Of a DNA stretch of 64,000 nucleotides, positions 8,330 to 16,463 are shown one piece after another (position 1 is the first letter of the stretch; every line of letters starts with the position of its first letter). The stretch comes from JBBSBY01 sp038205805 (GTDB lineage Bacteria > Desulfobacterota > Desulfomonilia > Desulfomonilales > Desulfomonilaceae). The stretch spans positions 11,568 through 75,567 of the forward strand of contig JBBRBO010000007.1 of NCBI GenBank assembly GCA_038205805.1. The letters run 5' to 3'. A program made the translations under genes and the position numbers. Under the pieces are notes generated by a model. The model saw only the letters and a program-made list of their open reading frames with translations, searched no databases and was not told where the DNA came from.

Positions 8330-9649
8330 CTAGTCTCGTGTAAGATCCCAGCCAGGGACAAGCTCTTTGCCTTTTTGTGCAGCGGATACGGGCGTGATGT
8401 GCGTTTTTATGCCCAGCCCATAGAGCGCTTCGGCAATGTATTCCTTAAGACGGACATCTTCCTCGGTCTTGAGCGCCGACGTAAGCAGGTCAATGGACTC
8501 CTGAGGCTTATGCTTAGCGAAATTCCTGAGAGATAATACCGCCGCGCCACGCACGTCTTTGCTCTTGTCGTGCAACGAGGCGCTTAAAACAGAGAGCGTA
8601 TTCACCGGCGGCGGCGTGAGCGAACCCAGGGCTGCGACGGCTAAGGGGCGGATCCGCGGGTCAGGATCGTCGGTTAAGGCCGTAAGACGTTCAGAGGCAT
8701 CATTCAAGGCGATTCTTCGCTCGGTCACGATCTTCAGGGCGGCCAACCTCACTTCCGCATTCGGGTCACTCAGTCCGTCCAGCAATAGGCGCTTTTCCTC
8801 CGGAGTCATGTCGCCCATTTGGGCCAATGCAGCCATGACAACTATCTTCATGGAGGGATCCGGGTCCTCGTTTGCCTTGAGGATCAGCGCATGGCTCTGC
8901 TTACGTTGCGGGTCTAACGCGATTACCGTTTCCACGAGCAGCTTGCGGTCTTCACCGCTCAGATTGTCGTAGGCGGCGGCCAATCGCTCGACGGGCATTG
9001 GATGTTTTCGGCCCACGAGCCGAAGCAGCTTCAGCGAATTCGTTGCGGCGGGGGCTTTTGCTTCAGTTACGGCGGCTAAGGAGCGCTCCGTTATCTGGTC
9101 GGGGGCTTTGGCGCTGAGTGAGATGAGTCCCTTCATGGCTACGTCCGAGACCCATGGGTCATCCACGGACATGGCCGCAAACAACTGAGGGATGACACTT
9201 TCTTCCGCTTTACCCAAGTGCGCCAGCGCCGCCGCCGCTCTAAGCGTTTCGGCGTCCTGCGGGTCGTCGGCTATGTTGCGCAGGGCGATTTCCACGTCCT
9301 TCGAGCCCCTGCCGAGTTTCGCCAAACTGACAATCGCTGCGGATCGCACCTCGTCATGGGTATCGTAGAGCAACTCCAGCAAGGGTGGAACGGATTCATG
9401 GGCTCCGAGCGGATAATGGGATAAGGATTCCGCTGCGTTCTTCCGTACGTGTGGATCAACATCTTTCAGGGCATGGACCAAGGGCTGAACTGCCCCTATG
9501 CTGCGGCTTCAGCCTTTACCGAGAGCTTCGGCGGCCTTGGATCGCACGGAAGGGTCTCGATCCGCCAAGTCGTGTACTTCATTAGCCCAGATCGGGGTCG
9601 CAAAGCACATCAACGCAAAGCACATGAGGAATCGCATTCTTGTATTCAT
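8330..9649 (-). pseudogene. Exported HEAT-repeat protein interrupted by an in-frame TGA
   Basis: The frame begins at ATG 9649 with a signal peptide (residues 1-22, ending PIWA) and a first HEAT unit (DPSVRSKAAEALGKG). It meets TGA at 9511-9509 and then continues in the same frame for about 390 more residues of HEAT repeats (for example DVDPHVRKNAAESL, DDPDPRIRPLAVAAL). The whole product would be about 439 residues. The family forms alpha-solenoid scaffolds for protein binding; no catalytic motif is visible. The interruption could be a recent CGA-to-TGA mutation, a sequencing error, or, less likely, recoding. A TTG at 9481 could allow internal initiation of an unexported 383-residue form. It is followed by MauE-like and rhodanese genes on the same strand. 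Confidence 0.7.
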
Positions 9650-9752
9650 GATGTTCCCGGTGTTCCAGCCAAGAGATCCTGCCTTGTGGGACAATAGGGC
9701 GCCGAGGCGCCGTGGTATGCGGAAGAGACGCAAACGTCGGAATGGTCGCAGT

Positions 9753-10202
9753 TTACGCCGACTGTGACTTGAGGGCGCTTAGGACACTGAAGTCACCTTT
9801 GTCTACCACAATAATCAAAAACGAAATGATTAACAACATAGAATCACGCGCAATGTGGTACGGACTGATCTTGCCCGCCGATCCCGCTGAGGAGCTGAAG
9901 CAGCCGCAATCTATATCCAGCCCTATTGAATACGCATAGAGGATCGCCCCAAAAAACACCGCCAGCATCCCGGTAGTGAGAAAGGCGCTCGCCTTGGTTT
10001 CTATACCCAGGATGAGGAAAACCCCCGCAACGAGTTCTATCCAGGGCAAGGTAAGAGCCGCCAGGTTGCTGTAGTCGGGAGGAAGAATCATGTAGTTGCG
10101 AACAGATACCGCAAAGCTCGCCGGGTCCCACACCTTGTAAATGGACGCATATATGAACAGACCGCCTATGAGCAATCGTGCGGCCAGGGTAAGATATTTC
10201 AT
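9753..10202 (-). CDS. MauE/DoxX-family membrane protein
   Basis: A protein of 149 residues with four predicted membrane segments (roughly 5-22, 45-68, 75-95, 118-135). It opens like DoxX/MauE proteins (ARLLIGGLFIYASIYKV) and has the dithiol-like DCGCFSS motif before the last helix. The family includes MauE, needed for disulfide formation in methylamine dehydrogenase, and thiosulfate:quinone oxidoreductase DoxD. The ATG overlaps the stop of the upstream exported rhodanese (ATGA), so the two are translated together. I infer a joint role in extracytoplasmic thiol or sulfur chemistry; the substrate is unknown. Confidence 0.75.
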   Translation of the reverse strand: MKYLTLAARLLIGGLFIYASIYKVWDPASFAVSVRNYMILPPDYSNLAALTLPWIELVAGVFLILGIETKASAFLTTGMLAVFFGAILYAYSIGLDIDCGCFSSSAGSAGKISPYHIARDSMLLIISFLIIVVDKGDFSVLSALKSQSA

Positions 10203-10708
10203 TCCTCGCCTCCCTTGCTGCGACGGTCTTTGCCGCTCCCTTCAACGGGGAAGCCCGCTTCTTCCCAGGCCCGGAAACCCGAATTCATGATGAGTAATTT
10301 CTTATAACCAAGCTGTCCGAGAAACGCGGCGACCTCTTCGGCCATGTCGCATTCGGGACCGTAGCAATAGAGAATTATCTTGTTGTCCTCGTTCAGCAGC
10401 GGCTGAACCATGGGGAAGTTGTCCTGCATCGTATCCGGGTTCAAGAAAACGGCCCCCTTCACGTGAGCGCTGGTGTAGTCTTCCTCTTTGCGAGTATCTA
10501 TGAAGGTCGTCTGAAGGTCGTCAAAATACGTCTTGGCTTGCTTGACGTCGATTAAGGGAATTTTGACGCCCTCCTTCGTGACTTCCGTGGGTCTGGTGTA
10601 GATGAGCGGTAGCGGCTGAGAGGAGACGGTGTTTCTCAGCAGGCCGACTGCGCTGCATAGTAGGGCGATAAGGATCGCCTTAGAGATGATGGATAAAAAC
10701 TCTTTCAC
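10199..10708 (-). CDS. Membrane-anchored or exported rhodanese-like protein
   Basis: A protein of 169 residues. The start is taken as GTG 10708 with GGAG 7 bases upstream; an upstream extension to 10765 has no RBS. A hydrophobic N-terminal segment (ISKAILIALLCSAVGLL) is an anchor or signal. The rhodanese domain spans residues 45-155, with IDTRKEEDYTSAHVKGA and a persulfide-type cysteine in the loop LYCYGPECDMA. Single-domain rhodaneses move sulfane sulfur. Its last codons overlap the MauE-like gene, pointing to a functional pair. The extracytoplasmic location is inferred from the N-terminus. Confidence 0.8.
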   Translation of the reverse strand: MKEFLSIISKAILIALLCSAVGLLRNTVSSQPLPLIYTRPTEVTKEGVKIPLIDVKQAKTYFDDLQTTFIDTRKEEDYTSAHVKGAVFLNPDTMQDNFPMVQPLLNEDNKIILYCYGPECDMAEEVAAFLGQLGYKKLLIMNSGFRAWEEAGFPVEGSGKDRRSKGGEE

Positions 10709-10935
10709 ACACTTCTCTCCACATAGTATGTTGACTGCTATAACGAAGTCGGGGCCTGCATTCACCAGCGCTTGGCCGTGGCGCCTTCTCGGGATGTACT
10801 ATTTCGAGCGGCGAAAAACAAGAGGCGCGGACGAGTGGCCGACGCAGGGCGGGAAGGGACGGGTAGGGCGTGGGGAGAACCCGCCGGCAGATTCTCCCCG
10901 AAGTCATTGATCTCAATTACAACATGCAGGGGTCA

Positions 10936-12084
10936 TTAGTAGCGCAGAATCGCGGCAACGTGCCGATCATCGGGGACCTGATCGGGATCCACGGCATAGA
11001 CGGAGCCGCCGTTCAGGACCGTCTGAATGGCCGCAAGGTCCAGGAGGTCCTCGTCCCCGGGTTTGCGCTCGGCATGTAATTCCGCCTGGGCCGTTTCGGG
11101 ATCATACGTTCCCCAGCGTCGTATGCCCCCCAAGGCGACGAACAAAGTATCTACTCTCCTGTTGACCGCGGCTTCCACGACCTTTTTCAGGTCCTTGAGT
11201 GTTCTACCAGTGCCGGCCATCTCATAGTATTTTTTTATGGCGTCCTTTTGGGCCTTCAAAAATATGGGTTCCACAACGTTCCAAGCGGCCTTGTGCAAGT
11301 CGGCGGCGGAAACGTTGTCCGGGTTCCCGGGGACGAAATCGTCCCCCACAAGTGGATGGGTGTTAATGTCGCGATAGATCGGCACGAGGTACTCCACGCA
11401 CGCAAGCACTAACGGCATGTGAATATCAGTGATATATCGGCGCAGGTCTCGCTCGACGTCGCGCAGGTAGCGAACTATTTCCTCTTTGGAGTCATCGGGA
11501 GTGCCGTGGCCGGGGACAGCCATGCCGCTGTTTCGTGTGCCGCCGCCGCTGGGAAGTGAAACGGGGCTGAACTGGCTCTCGTCATATTTGAGCGTTTCAT
11601 CTATATCATCCGTGATATTCTTGATGGGTATCTCTTCGATCTGAAATTTCGAGCCTTTATACAAACCGACCTTTTTCTGACTTATGGCCAAAACATAAAA
11701 TCCACCGTCATTTTGCAGCAAGGCCAGTAGCGGCTTTAGGTAAAATTTGTCCGATACTCCAACGAACTCAGCGGTCTTGATCGGCAGCTTGTGAATAGCT
11801 GAAAACTCGGCGCTGAGGAACAAGCCCAGGCTCTCTTCTTGATAAGACCAGAACAGGTTGTCATTAATTAAATCGTATGCGGGCTTGAGGATTTCTTTGG
11901 CTTCGGGAGGCCTTACGCCTTCCGCCTCCAGGAAGTCTTCGGCCTTCTTCAGCGCATTCTTCAGGCGCAGCGGCGCCTGTCGGCTATCGGATCCCGTCCT
12001 ACCCGTAGGAACATACATGGATACGCATGTTCCGCATTTCATTTTCATCAAGTTGGAAATGTCCGCAGCTTGCAAGATGTCCAT
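10936..12084 (-). CDS. Archaeo-eukaryotic release-factor-like (baeRF) family protein
   Basis: A protein of 382 residues starting MDILQAADISNLM. The opening CVSMYVPTGRTG followed by PLRLKNALKKAE resembles the bacterial archaeo-eukaryotic release factor (baeRF) families, described by others from comparative genomics as having possible ribosome-associated roles. The middle has a variable linker with SGGGTR and GHG; the C-terminal half (TLFVALGGIRRWGTYDP, AIQTVLNGGSVYAVDPDQVP) resembles the eL30/eRF1 domain 3 part of the group. No GGQ tripeptide is visible. It is monocistronic, with about 330 bases upstream. The family call comes from memory of motifs; the function is unproven. Confidence 0.6.
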   Translation of the reverse strand: MDILQAADISNLMKMKCGTCVSMYVPTGRTGSDSRQAPLRLKNALKKAEDFLEAEGVRPPEAKEILKPAYDLINDNLFWSYQEESLGLFLSAEFSAIHKLPIKTAEFVGVSDKFYLKPLLALLQNDGGFYVLAISQKKVGLYKGSKFQIEEIPIKNITDDIDETLKYDESQFSPVSLPSGGGTRNSGMAVPGHGTPDDSKEEIVRYLRDVERDLRRYITDIHMPLVLACVEYLVPIYRDINTHPLVGDDFVPGNPDNVSAADLHKAAWNVVEPIFLKAQKDAIKKYYEMAGTGRTLKDLKKVVEAAVNRRVDTLFVALGGIRRWGTYDPETAQAELHAERKPGDEDLLDLAAIQTVLNGGSVYAVDPDQVPDDRHVAAILRY

Positions 12085-12410
12085 ATGTTGCCCTCTTCAG
12101 AAGGATGTTTCCTGCGCAAGGCTATATAACAGCCCCCTCAGCAGGAAAGTAAGTAGGATACACTAACATCAAACTAATAATTTGCTCATTATAAGACACC
12201 TAAAGAGAAAAACCTATGCTCGGTTGGTCGAACGTTGTGGGAAAATTGGACTTATACATAGGCGATAATGGACCGGCCAGCGGTTAGGGGGAGAATCGCC
12301 GCCGTGGTTCTAAATGCGGAAACCGAACATGTCCTACAAAGCGTTTTTCCCTTTAGAACACGCACAGCGGCGATAAAAAGAAATGCGGCTAATCAACTAA
12401 CGAACAATTA
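12085..12410. other. Intergenic region
   Basis: About 325 AT-rich bases between two minus-strand genes. It should hold the promoter of the release-factor-like gene. I see no RNA gene, repeat or convincing terminator. Confidence 0.3.
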
Positions 12411-12635
12411 TTATTCCTTGCACGGCGTGCATACTGAACAATCATCTTCCAGTTGAGATAATCCTCGTCGAGTGGCCTCTCGGTTGGCTATCATCGAGGC
12501 TACCTTCTCGTCATCCAAAGGCCCGGTCCCTAAAGTCTCATCGGAGTCCGTCGGCGCTAATTTTTTATCGATTTGTTCATTCAAGCAATCAACGACATCA
12601 TTCACGGCTTCTTCATAATCTGATCGGGCCTTCAT
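12411..12635 (-). CDS. Small acidic protein with a C-terminal CxxCxxC tail
   Basis: A protein of 74 residues, not recognised. A good ribosome binding site (AGGAG, 8 bases before ATG 12635) supports translation. The N-terminal two-thirds is charged and helical-looking (YEEAVNDVVDCLNEQID), and the protein ends CSVCTPCKE, which could bind a metal or take part in thiol exchange. No membrane segment. It lies alone between AT-rich spacers on the same strand as the baeRF-like gene, with no clear operon partner. Function unknown. Confidence 0.6.
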   Translation of the reverse strand: MKARSDYEEAVNDVVDCLNEQIDKKLAPTDSDETLGTGPLDDEKVASMIANREATRRGLSQLEDDCSVCTPCKE

Positions 12636-13002
12636 AGTATTATCTCCTATCGTAGTATGAACTAATCATAATCACTTCTTCATTTAAGTCAAAATGTGGA
12701 TTGCTAAAGTTCCCGCTGTTTGTGGATTACCATAACAGGTCATGGGCCGACCGCCGTCACGCTCATGTAACATTCAATACTTTGTAATGCGCCTCAAGCA
12801 ACATTAGGGGAATACGTCTTTGAGTTTGAGCATAGCTTCAAAAATTTGAAGAGATCAGTTTAGGATCTCGCTTTAGACCTCGGAATGTGTTGAAATTTAC
12901 TCACCACAATGATATGGTGACGCGAAGTGGCCACATATACCGTGTGGCGCCGCTGGAGCGCAATTACGGCGCTTCGCTAAATACGCTTCATGGAATAGAG
13001 CA
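12636..13002. other. Intergenic region with divergent promoters
   Basis: About 365 bases between the divergent small-protein gene and the AMIN-domain gene. It contains the promoter candidate at 12890-12918. No gene or repeat seen. Confidence 0.3.
12890..12918 (+). promoter_or_regulatory. Sigma70-type promoter candidate for the AMIN-domain gene
   Basis: TTGAAA (12890-12895), a 17-base spacer and TATGGT (12913-12918), about 85 bases before the first ATG of the AMIN gene. The -10 box is only 4/6. Confidence 0.35.
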
Positions 13003-14031
13003 ATGCCCATAGCAAAACAAAAGCGGATCGCAACCAATTTCTCCGAAGGCGCTATACACCGGTGTAGCCGTCCCGGCAATGAAAGGCGTGAGAATACTCC
13101 AGCGGCTCAGGTCTACGCTTCGCACTCGGGGCATTGTAAGGGTCCGCTCTTCGCGCTTGTACTGGCGTTGTGCTTTTGGGGAAACGCCCAAGCCCAAGAG
13201 ACAGCGCATATTACCGACGTGCGTCTGGCCGGTGATCTGAGGACCGTTACCGTGCAATTAGACGCTACGCCGGGAAAGAGATCCGCGTTCGTGCTCGATA
13301 AGCCCTCTCGGCTCGTGGTGGATATTGAGTCCGCCGGACTCGGCAAAGTTCCCGGAAAAATCAACGTGGGCCGCGGCGGTGTGAACGAAATCCGTATCGG
13401 CGCCGTGAACTCTAAAGCGCGTGTCGTGGTTGACTTCGGCGATAATCCCGCGCCACCCTTTGCAGTTGATTCCGTGGGCAGTCAAATCATCGTCTCCATG
13501 GGAGCGGTGTCGCAGGGGACCGCCGCCGTGAGCGAACCCCCTAAACCCACGCCGGTACAACGTGCGGCGGTTCGGCCGGAGCGACCCAAGTACAACTCTT
13601 CCCCGAAGCATGTTGTGGAAAGGCCGGAAGGACTCTCCGTGAAGAGCGCCAAGGTCAACAACGGTCGTATCGTCGTCGAGCTGGCCGACTCCAAAGCCCC
13701 AGGGAAGACCGAACGACTCCTCATCGACTACGATCGCGGCGCCAAGACGATAACACGGGCGCTTGTGGACGGACGGCCGGACGCAGCAGAGGCCCAGGCG
13801 CTTTCACACGTAGACGCTCCCGAAGCGCCGGACTCATCTTCGGGTAAAGTGGGGCCGCGTAAGGCCGCCGACATCGACGCCTCGGATGAACCGCAAGCCC
13901 GCAAATACAAGTGGGGTATGAGTTTCGCCGATGTGAGCGCTCAACCCAGTGAGCCTACAGTCACCCGCAAGTCCCCCTTTCACGTCGAGGAGTTCCAGCT
14001 CAAGAGGAAAGAAGTGGCGGCAGCGCGGTAG
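13003..14031 (+). CDS. AMIN-domain envelope protein (start uncertain)
   Basis: An open frame of 342 residues. A hydrophobic core and cleavage site (LVLALCFWGNAQAQ) begins only near residue 51. An AMIN domain follows (about 68-140: ITDVRLAGDLRTVTVQLDA, RLVVDIESAG, VVVDFGDNP), then a proline- and charge-rich region. AMIN domains anchor periplasmic proteins such as AmiC and PilQ to peptidoglycan or the envelope. The first 50 residues look non-native. A 1-base shift would join an ATG at 13080 (MKGVRILQRLRS) to the hydrophobic core and make an ordinary signal peptide, so a frameshift or sequencing error is possible. No catalytic domain follows AMIN. The gene is followed by a dispersed repeat copy. 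Confidence 0.65.
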   Translation: MPIAKQKRIATNFSEGAIHRCSRPGNERRENTPAAQVYASHSGHCKGPLFALVLALCFWGNAQAQETAHITDVRLAGDLRTVTVQLDATPGKRSAFVLDKPSRLVVDIESAGLGKVPGKINVGRGGVNEIRIGAVNSKARVVVDFGDNPAPPFAVDSVGSQIIVSMGAVSQGTAAVSEPPKPTPVQRAAVRPERPKYNSSPKHVVERPEGLSVKSAKVNNGRIVVELADSKAPGKTERLLIDYDRGAKTITRALVDGRPDAAEAQALSHVDAPEAPDSSSGKVGPRKAADIDASDEPQARKYKWGMSFADVSAQPSEPTVTRKSPFHVEEFQLKRKEVAAAR

Positions 14032-14036
14032 TTCAC

Positions 14037-14262
14037 TAGAGCGATACGCAATCAAAGAAGTAATATTGGGGAGACCTTTCTTGAAAGAAGGCTTCTCCCC
14101 GAACCCCTCTCCAAGAACTTCTAAACTTGCCGAAACCGGCTTTTCTCAAGGATAAAATGCCGCTTTCGGCGAATCGTACATTTTCTAAGAGTGAGATTGG
14201 GAAAACCTGCTACACAACAAAAGGACTGCCCATCTTACTTCTATGAAAGCACATCGGCCTCA
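14037..14262 (+). repeat. Double-hairpin dispersed repeat, copy A
   Basis: A near-complete copy. The left end reads ATCAAAGAAGTAATATTGGG, followed by hairpin 1 (GGGGAGACC...CTTCTCCCC) and hairpin 2 whose arms are GCCGAAACCGGC and GCCGCTTTCGGC; the right terminus GCACATCGGCCTCA is diverged from GCACATTGGTATTA. It begins 5 bases after the AMIN gene stop and ends 129 bases before the glycosyltransferase. Confidence 0.75.
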
Positions 14263-14391
14263 GCCGCTATCGCCGGCGATAGTACCTCTACGCTTCAGTT
14301 AGCCGACAAGGATAGCCTTCCTGAACTGACCCGAGACGTATTTCCCCTCGACTGCATTGTTTTCTCTCCCCGATTTCAGTAATACTCCGGG

Positions 14392-15246
14392 ATGCCTCGA
14401 GTAAGCGTAATCATCCCGACCTACAATCGCGCCCGTTTCTTGCCGCGAGCCATCCAATCCGTTCTGAATCAAACGTACGAGGATTGGGAACTCATCGTTG
14501 TGGATGACGGTTCCACGGACGACACGCAAGGTATACTAGCCGGCTTCCCCGATGTGCGCGTGGTCACCCAACCAAACAGAGGCGTCTCCGCAGCGCGCAA
14601 CGCAGGCGTACGTGTAGCTTTAGGAGTATGGCCGGCCTTTTTAGATTCCGATGACGAATGGCGCCCTGAAAAGCTCCAACGACAAATGGAATGCGCTCGA
14701 AAAAGGCCGGAAATCCTCGTGTGGCATACGAATGAAACATGGTTTCGCAATGGGAAGGTACTTCCCCAAAAAGCTTATCATCGCAAACAGGGCGGCTTCT
14801 TCTTTGAACGGGCTGTGGAGCGTTGTCTCATAAGCCCTTCATCGGTTATGATTCACCGCAGGCTGTTTGAGGACGTAGGGCTTTTTGATGAGTCGCTCCC
14901 CGTTGCCGAAGACTATGATCTATGGCTGCGTATCACCGCTTTCTACGAGGTGGGATTTGTCCCCGAACCTTTGCTCATTAAGCACGCTGAGGCGGAGAAT
15001 CAGCTCTCCGTCATTACCCAAACCATCGACCGGTACAGAATACGCGGCCTCGTGAAGATCCTGGAGAATCCCTCTCTGTGCGAGGCATTGCGCAAAAAGG
15101 CCGGCCGTGAGCTGGCGAGAAAATGCCGCATCGTAGCCTCGGGACTCACCAAGAGAGGCAAGCACACAGAGGCGGAGGAATACCTTGCGTTGGCTGCCAA
15201 ATGTACAAGCGGCGTCATTGGCGCCGACATCTATAGATCTCGCTGA
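14392..15246 (+). CDS. Family 2 glycosyltransferase
   Basis: A protein of 284 residues with a classic GT-A fold start (RVSVIIPTYNRARFLPRAI). VDDGSTDDT binds the nucleotide sugar, and FLDSDDEW provides the DXD-type metal site near residue 85. EDYDLWLRI near residue 182 supplies the catalytic-base region. No membrane segment follows, so it is probably a soluble or peripheral enzyme that adds a sugar to a lipid, polysaccharide or protein. The C-terminal 60 residues are basic and helical. The coding region of the ParB-like gene overlaps its last 62 bases. Donor and acceptor cannot be read from sequence. Confidence 0.88.
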   Translation: MPRVSVIIPTYNRARFLPRAIQSVLNQTYEDWELIVVDDGSTDDTQGILAGFPDVRVVTQPNRGVSAARNAGVRVALGVWPAFLDSDDEWRPEKLQRQMECARKRPEILVWHTNETWFRNGKVLPQKAYHRKQGGFFFERAVERCLISPSSVMIHRRLFEDVGLFDESLPVAEDYDLWLRITAFYEVGFVPEPLLIKHAEAENQLSVITQTIDRYRIRGLVKILENPSLCEALRKKAGRELARKCRIVASGLTKRGKHTEAEEYLALAAKCTSGVIGADIYRSR

Positions 15247-16117
15247 TCTTCGCTATTACGTGCCGCATTACACTCCCTTGGACGGCCTACGAGCGAGCGT
15301 GCGCCAAGTGGGTGTGCTCAACCCCCCAGTGGTCCAGCGCAGGGGTGACTCTCTGGTCCCCGTGCTCGGCCGACGCCGTATAGAAGCCGCGATAGAGCTG
15401 GGGCTACCCTCGATTGACGTGCGAATCATCCCCGAAGCAATGCTCGAGCAAGACGGCTTTGCGTTGGCCTTCTGGGACAACCTGGGCTGCGGTCGATTCG
15501 CTCCCGCTACCTTGGCCTATGTTGTCGGTCGGCTCTGCGACCTCTTCAAGCGGGAAGAAATGGTTCAGGTCTTTTTCCCCGCCTTGGATTTACCGGCGTA
15601 CGGCCCGAAGATCGAGCGCCTCCGGAAAATAGGGCTGCTCGACGCCTACTTGCTCGAAGCGTACGCCGCGGGCCGACTCCAAGAAAAGACTATGATTCTC
15701 ATGACCGCGCTTTCTCCGGGAGATCGCCGACGCATCTTCGATCTTGTTCAGGAATTCGGCCTGAACGGCAGTAAAGCCGCTGAGGTAACCGCTGCCATCG
15801 TGGATCTGTCTGTCTCCACGGCAGCAAGCGTGGAAGCCGTGATTCACCAAGCGGAGGTCAATATCCCAATAGGCGCCGGTCCTCACGAGCGGGCCGAAGG
15901 CCTCCGTATGGCGCTCCTGAAGATGCGATGCCCCGAGCTTGTCGCGGACAAAGAGCTATTCGAAAGCCGACTTCAAGAGTTATCTCCGCCCCCTGAGGTG
16001 ACGGCGCGGCCGTACCAGTCCTTCGAAAAACCGGGTTGCGTAATCGAATACCGAGCATCTTCCATGGAAGAGGCGGAGCGGGTTATTGAGTCGTTGAACA
16101 CGCTGGAAACCGGCTGA
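15185..16117 (+). CDS. ParB N-terminal-domain-like protein
   Basis: A protein of 310 residues. TTG 15185 is preferred because GGAGG lies 6 bases upstream, inside the glycosyltransferase gene. Residues 15-90 match the ParB/Srx fold: LRASVRQVGVLNPPVV and VLGRRRIEAAIELG (the position where ParB has a GERRxRA-type motif). A helical middle part and a C-terminal region follow. Chromosomal ParB proteins bind CTP and parS, but related proteins act outside segregation. No ParA is adjacent; the neighbours are a glycosyltransferase and a radical SAM protein, so a segregation role is not implied. Overlapping translation suggests co-regulation with the glycosyltransferase. Confidence 0.72.
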   Translation: MRWLPNVQAASLAPTSIDLADLRYYVPHYTPLDGLRASVRQVGVLNPPVVQRRGDSLVPVLGRRRIEAAIELGLPSIDVRIIPEAMLEQDGFALAFWDNLGCGRFAPATLAYVVGRLCDLFKREEMVQVFFPALDLPAYGPKIERLRKIGLLDAYLLEAYAAGRLQEKTMILMTALSPGDRRRIFDLVQEFGLNGSKAAEVTAAIVDLSVSTAASVEAVIHQAEVNIPIGAGPHERAEGLRMALLKMRCPELVADKELFESRLQELSPPPEVTARPYQSFEKPGCVIEYRASSMEEAERVIESLNTLETG

Positions 16118-16463
16118 CGTCGAATACTACTTAGTCGGACTGCCCATGAGCTGTTCTTGTTTGGGCTATTCGTCCTTAAGCAGATTGCACTAAGCGCCTC
16201 AACGCGGCGTGAACCCGTGCTTACTGATCCGCCGACGCGTAGCGATGACCCCAGCGGCGCATACTCGTATCTAGTTGCTTTGCGAAACGAGCATTCACCA
16301 GCTTGAGCGAGTCTACTCTTAGGCATGTTTCTCCCTCCTTGCGGAACGGGTCCGCGACGATTCAGTTTCATGTTCGTGGTGGAGCGTACGGCCGTAACTT
16401 TCGTCGGCTTGTCAACGCAGCTCGATGCGTAGTACAGTCTTCCGCTGGAGCGCATTTTCCGGA
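16118..16463. other. Intergenic region with a possible small minus-strand ORF
   Basis: About 345 bases between the ParB-like and radical SAM genes. On the minus strand a near-perfect Shine-Dalgarno (AAGGAGGGAG) precedes ATG 16326 (MPKSRL...), but the frame runs into the ParB gene and looks unlike a protein after a few codons. An adjacent frame reads more naturally (LVNARFAKQLDTSMRRWGH) and stops at 16221. It may be a broken small gene. No terminator seen. Confidence 0.3.

Noticed and set aside
9480..9511. Selenocysteine insertion hairpin after the TGA in the HEAT gene
   Set aside because: The hairpin loop lacks the expected GGU-type bases and a HEAT scaffold has no selenol chemistry; a nonsense mutation is simpler.
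15973..16455. 160-residue minus-strand ORF over the ParB-like gene and spacer
   Set aside because: Mostly antisense to a convincing gene; only the strong RBS at 16331-16340 is noted as a separate finding.
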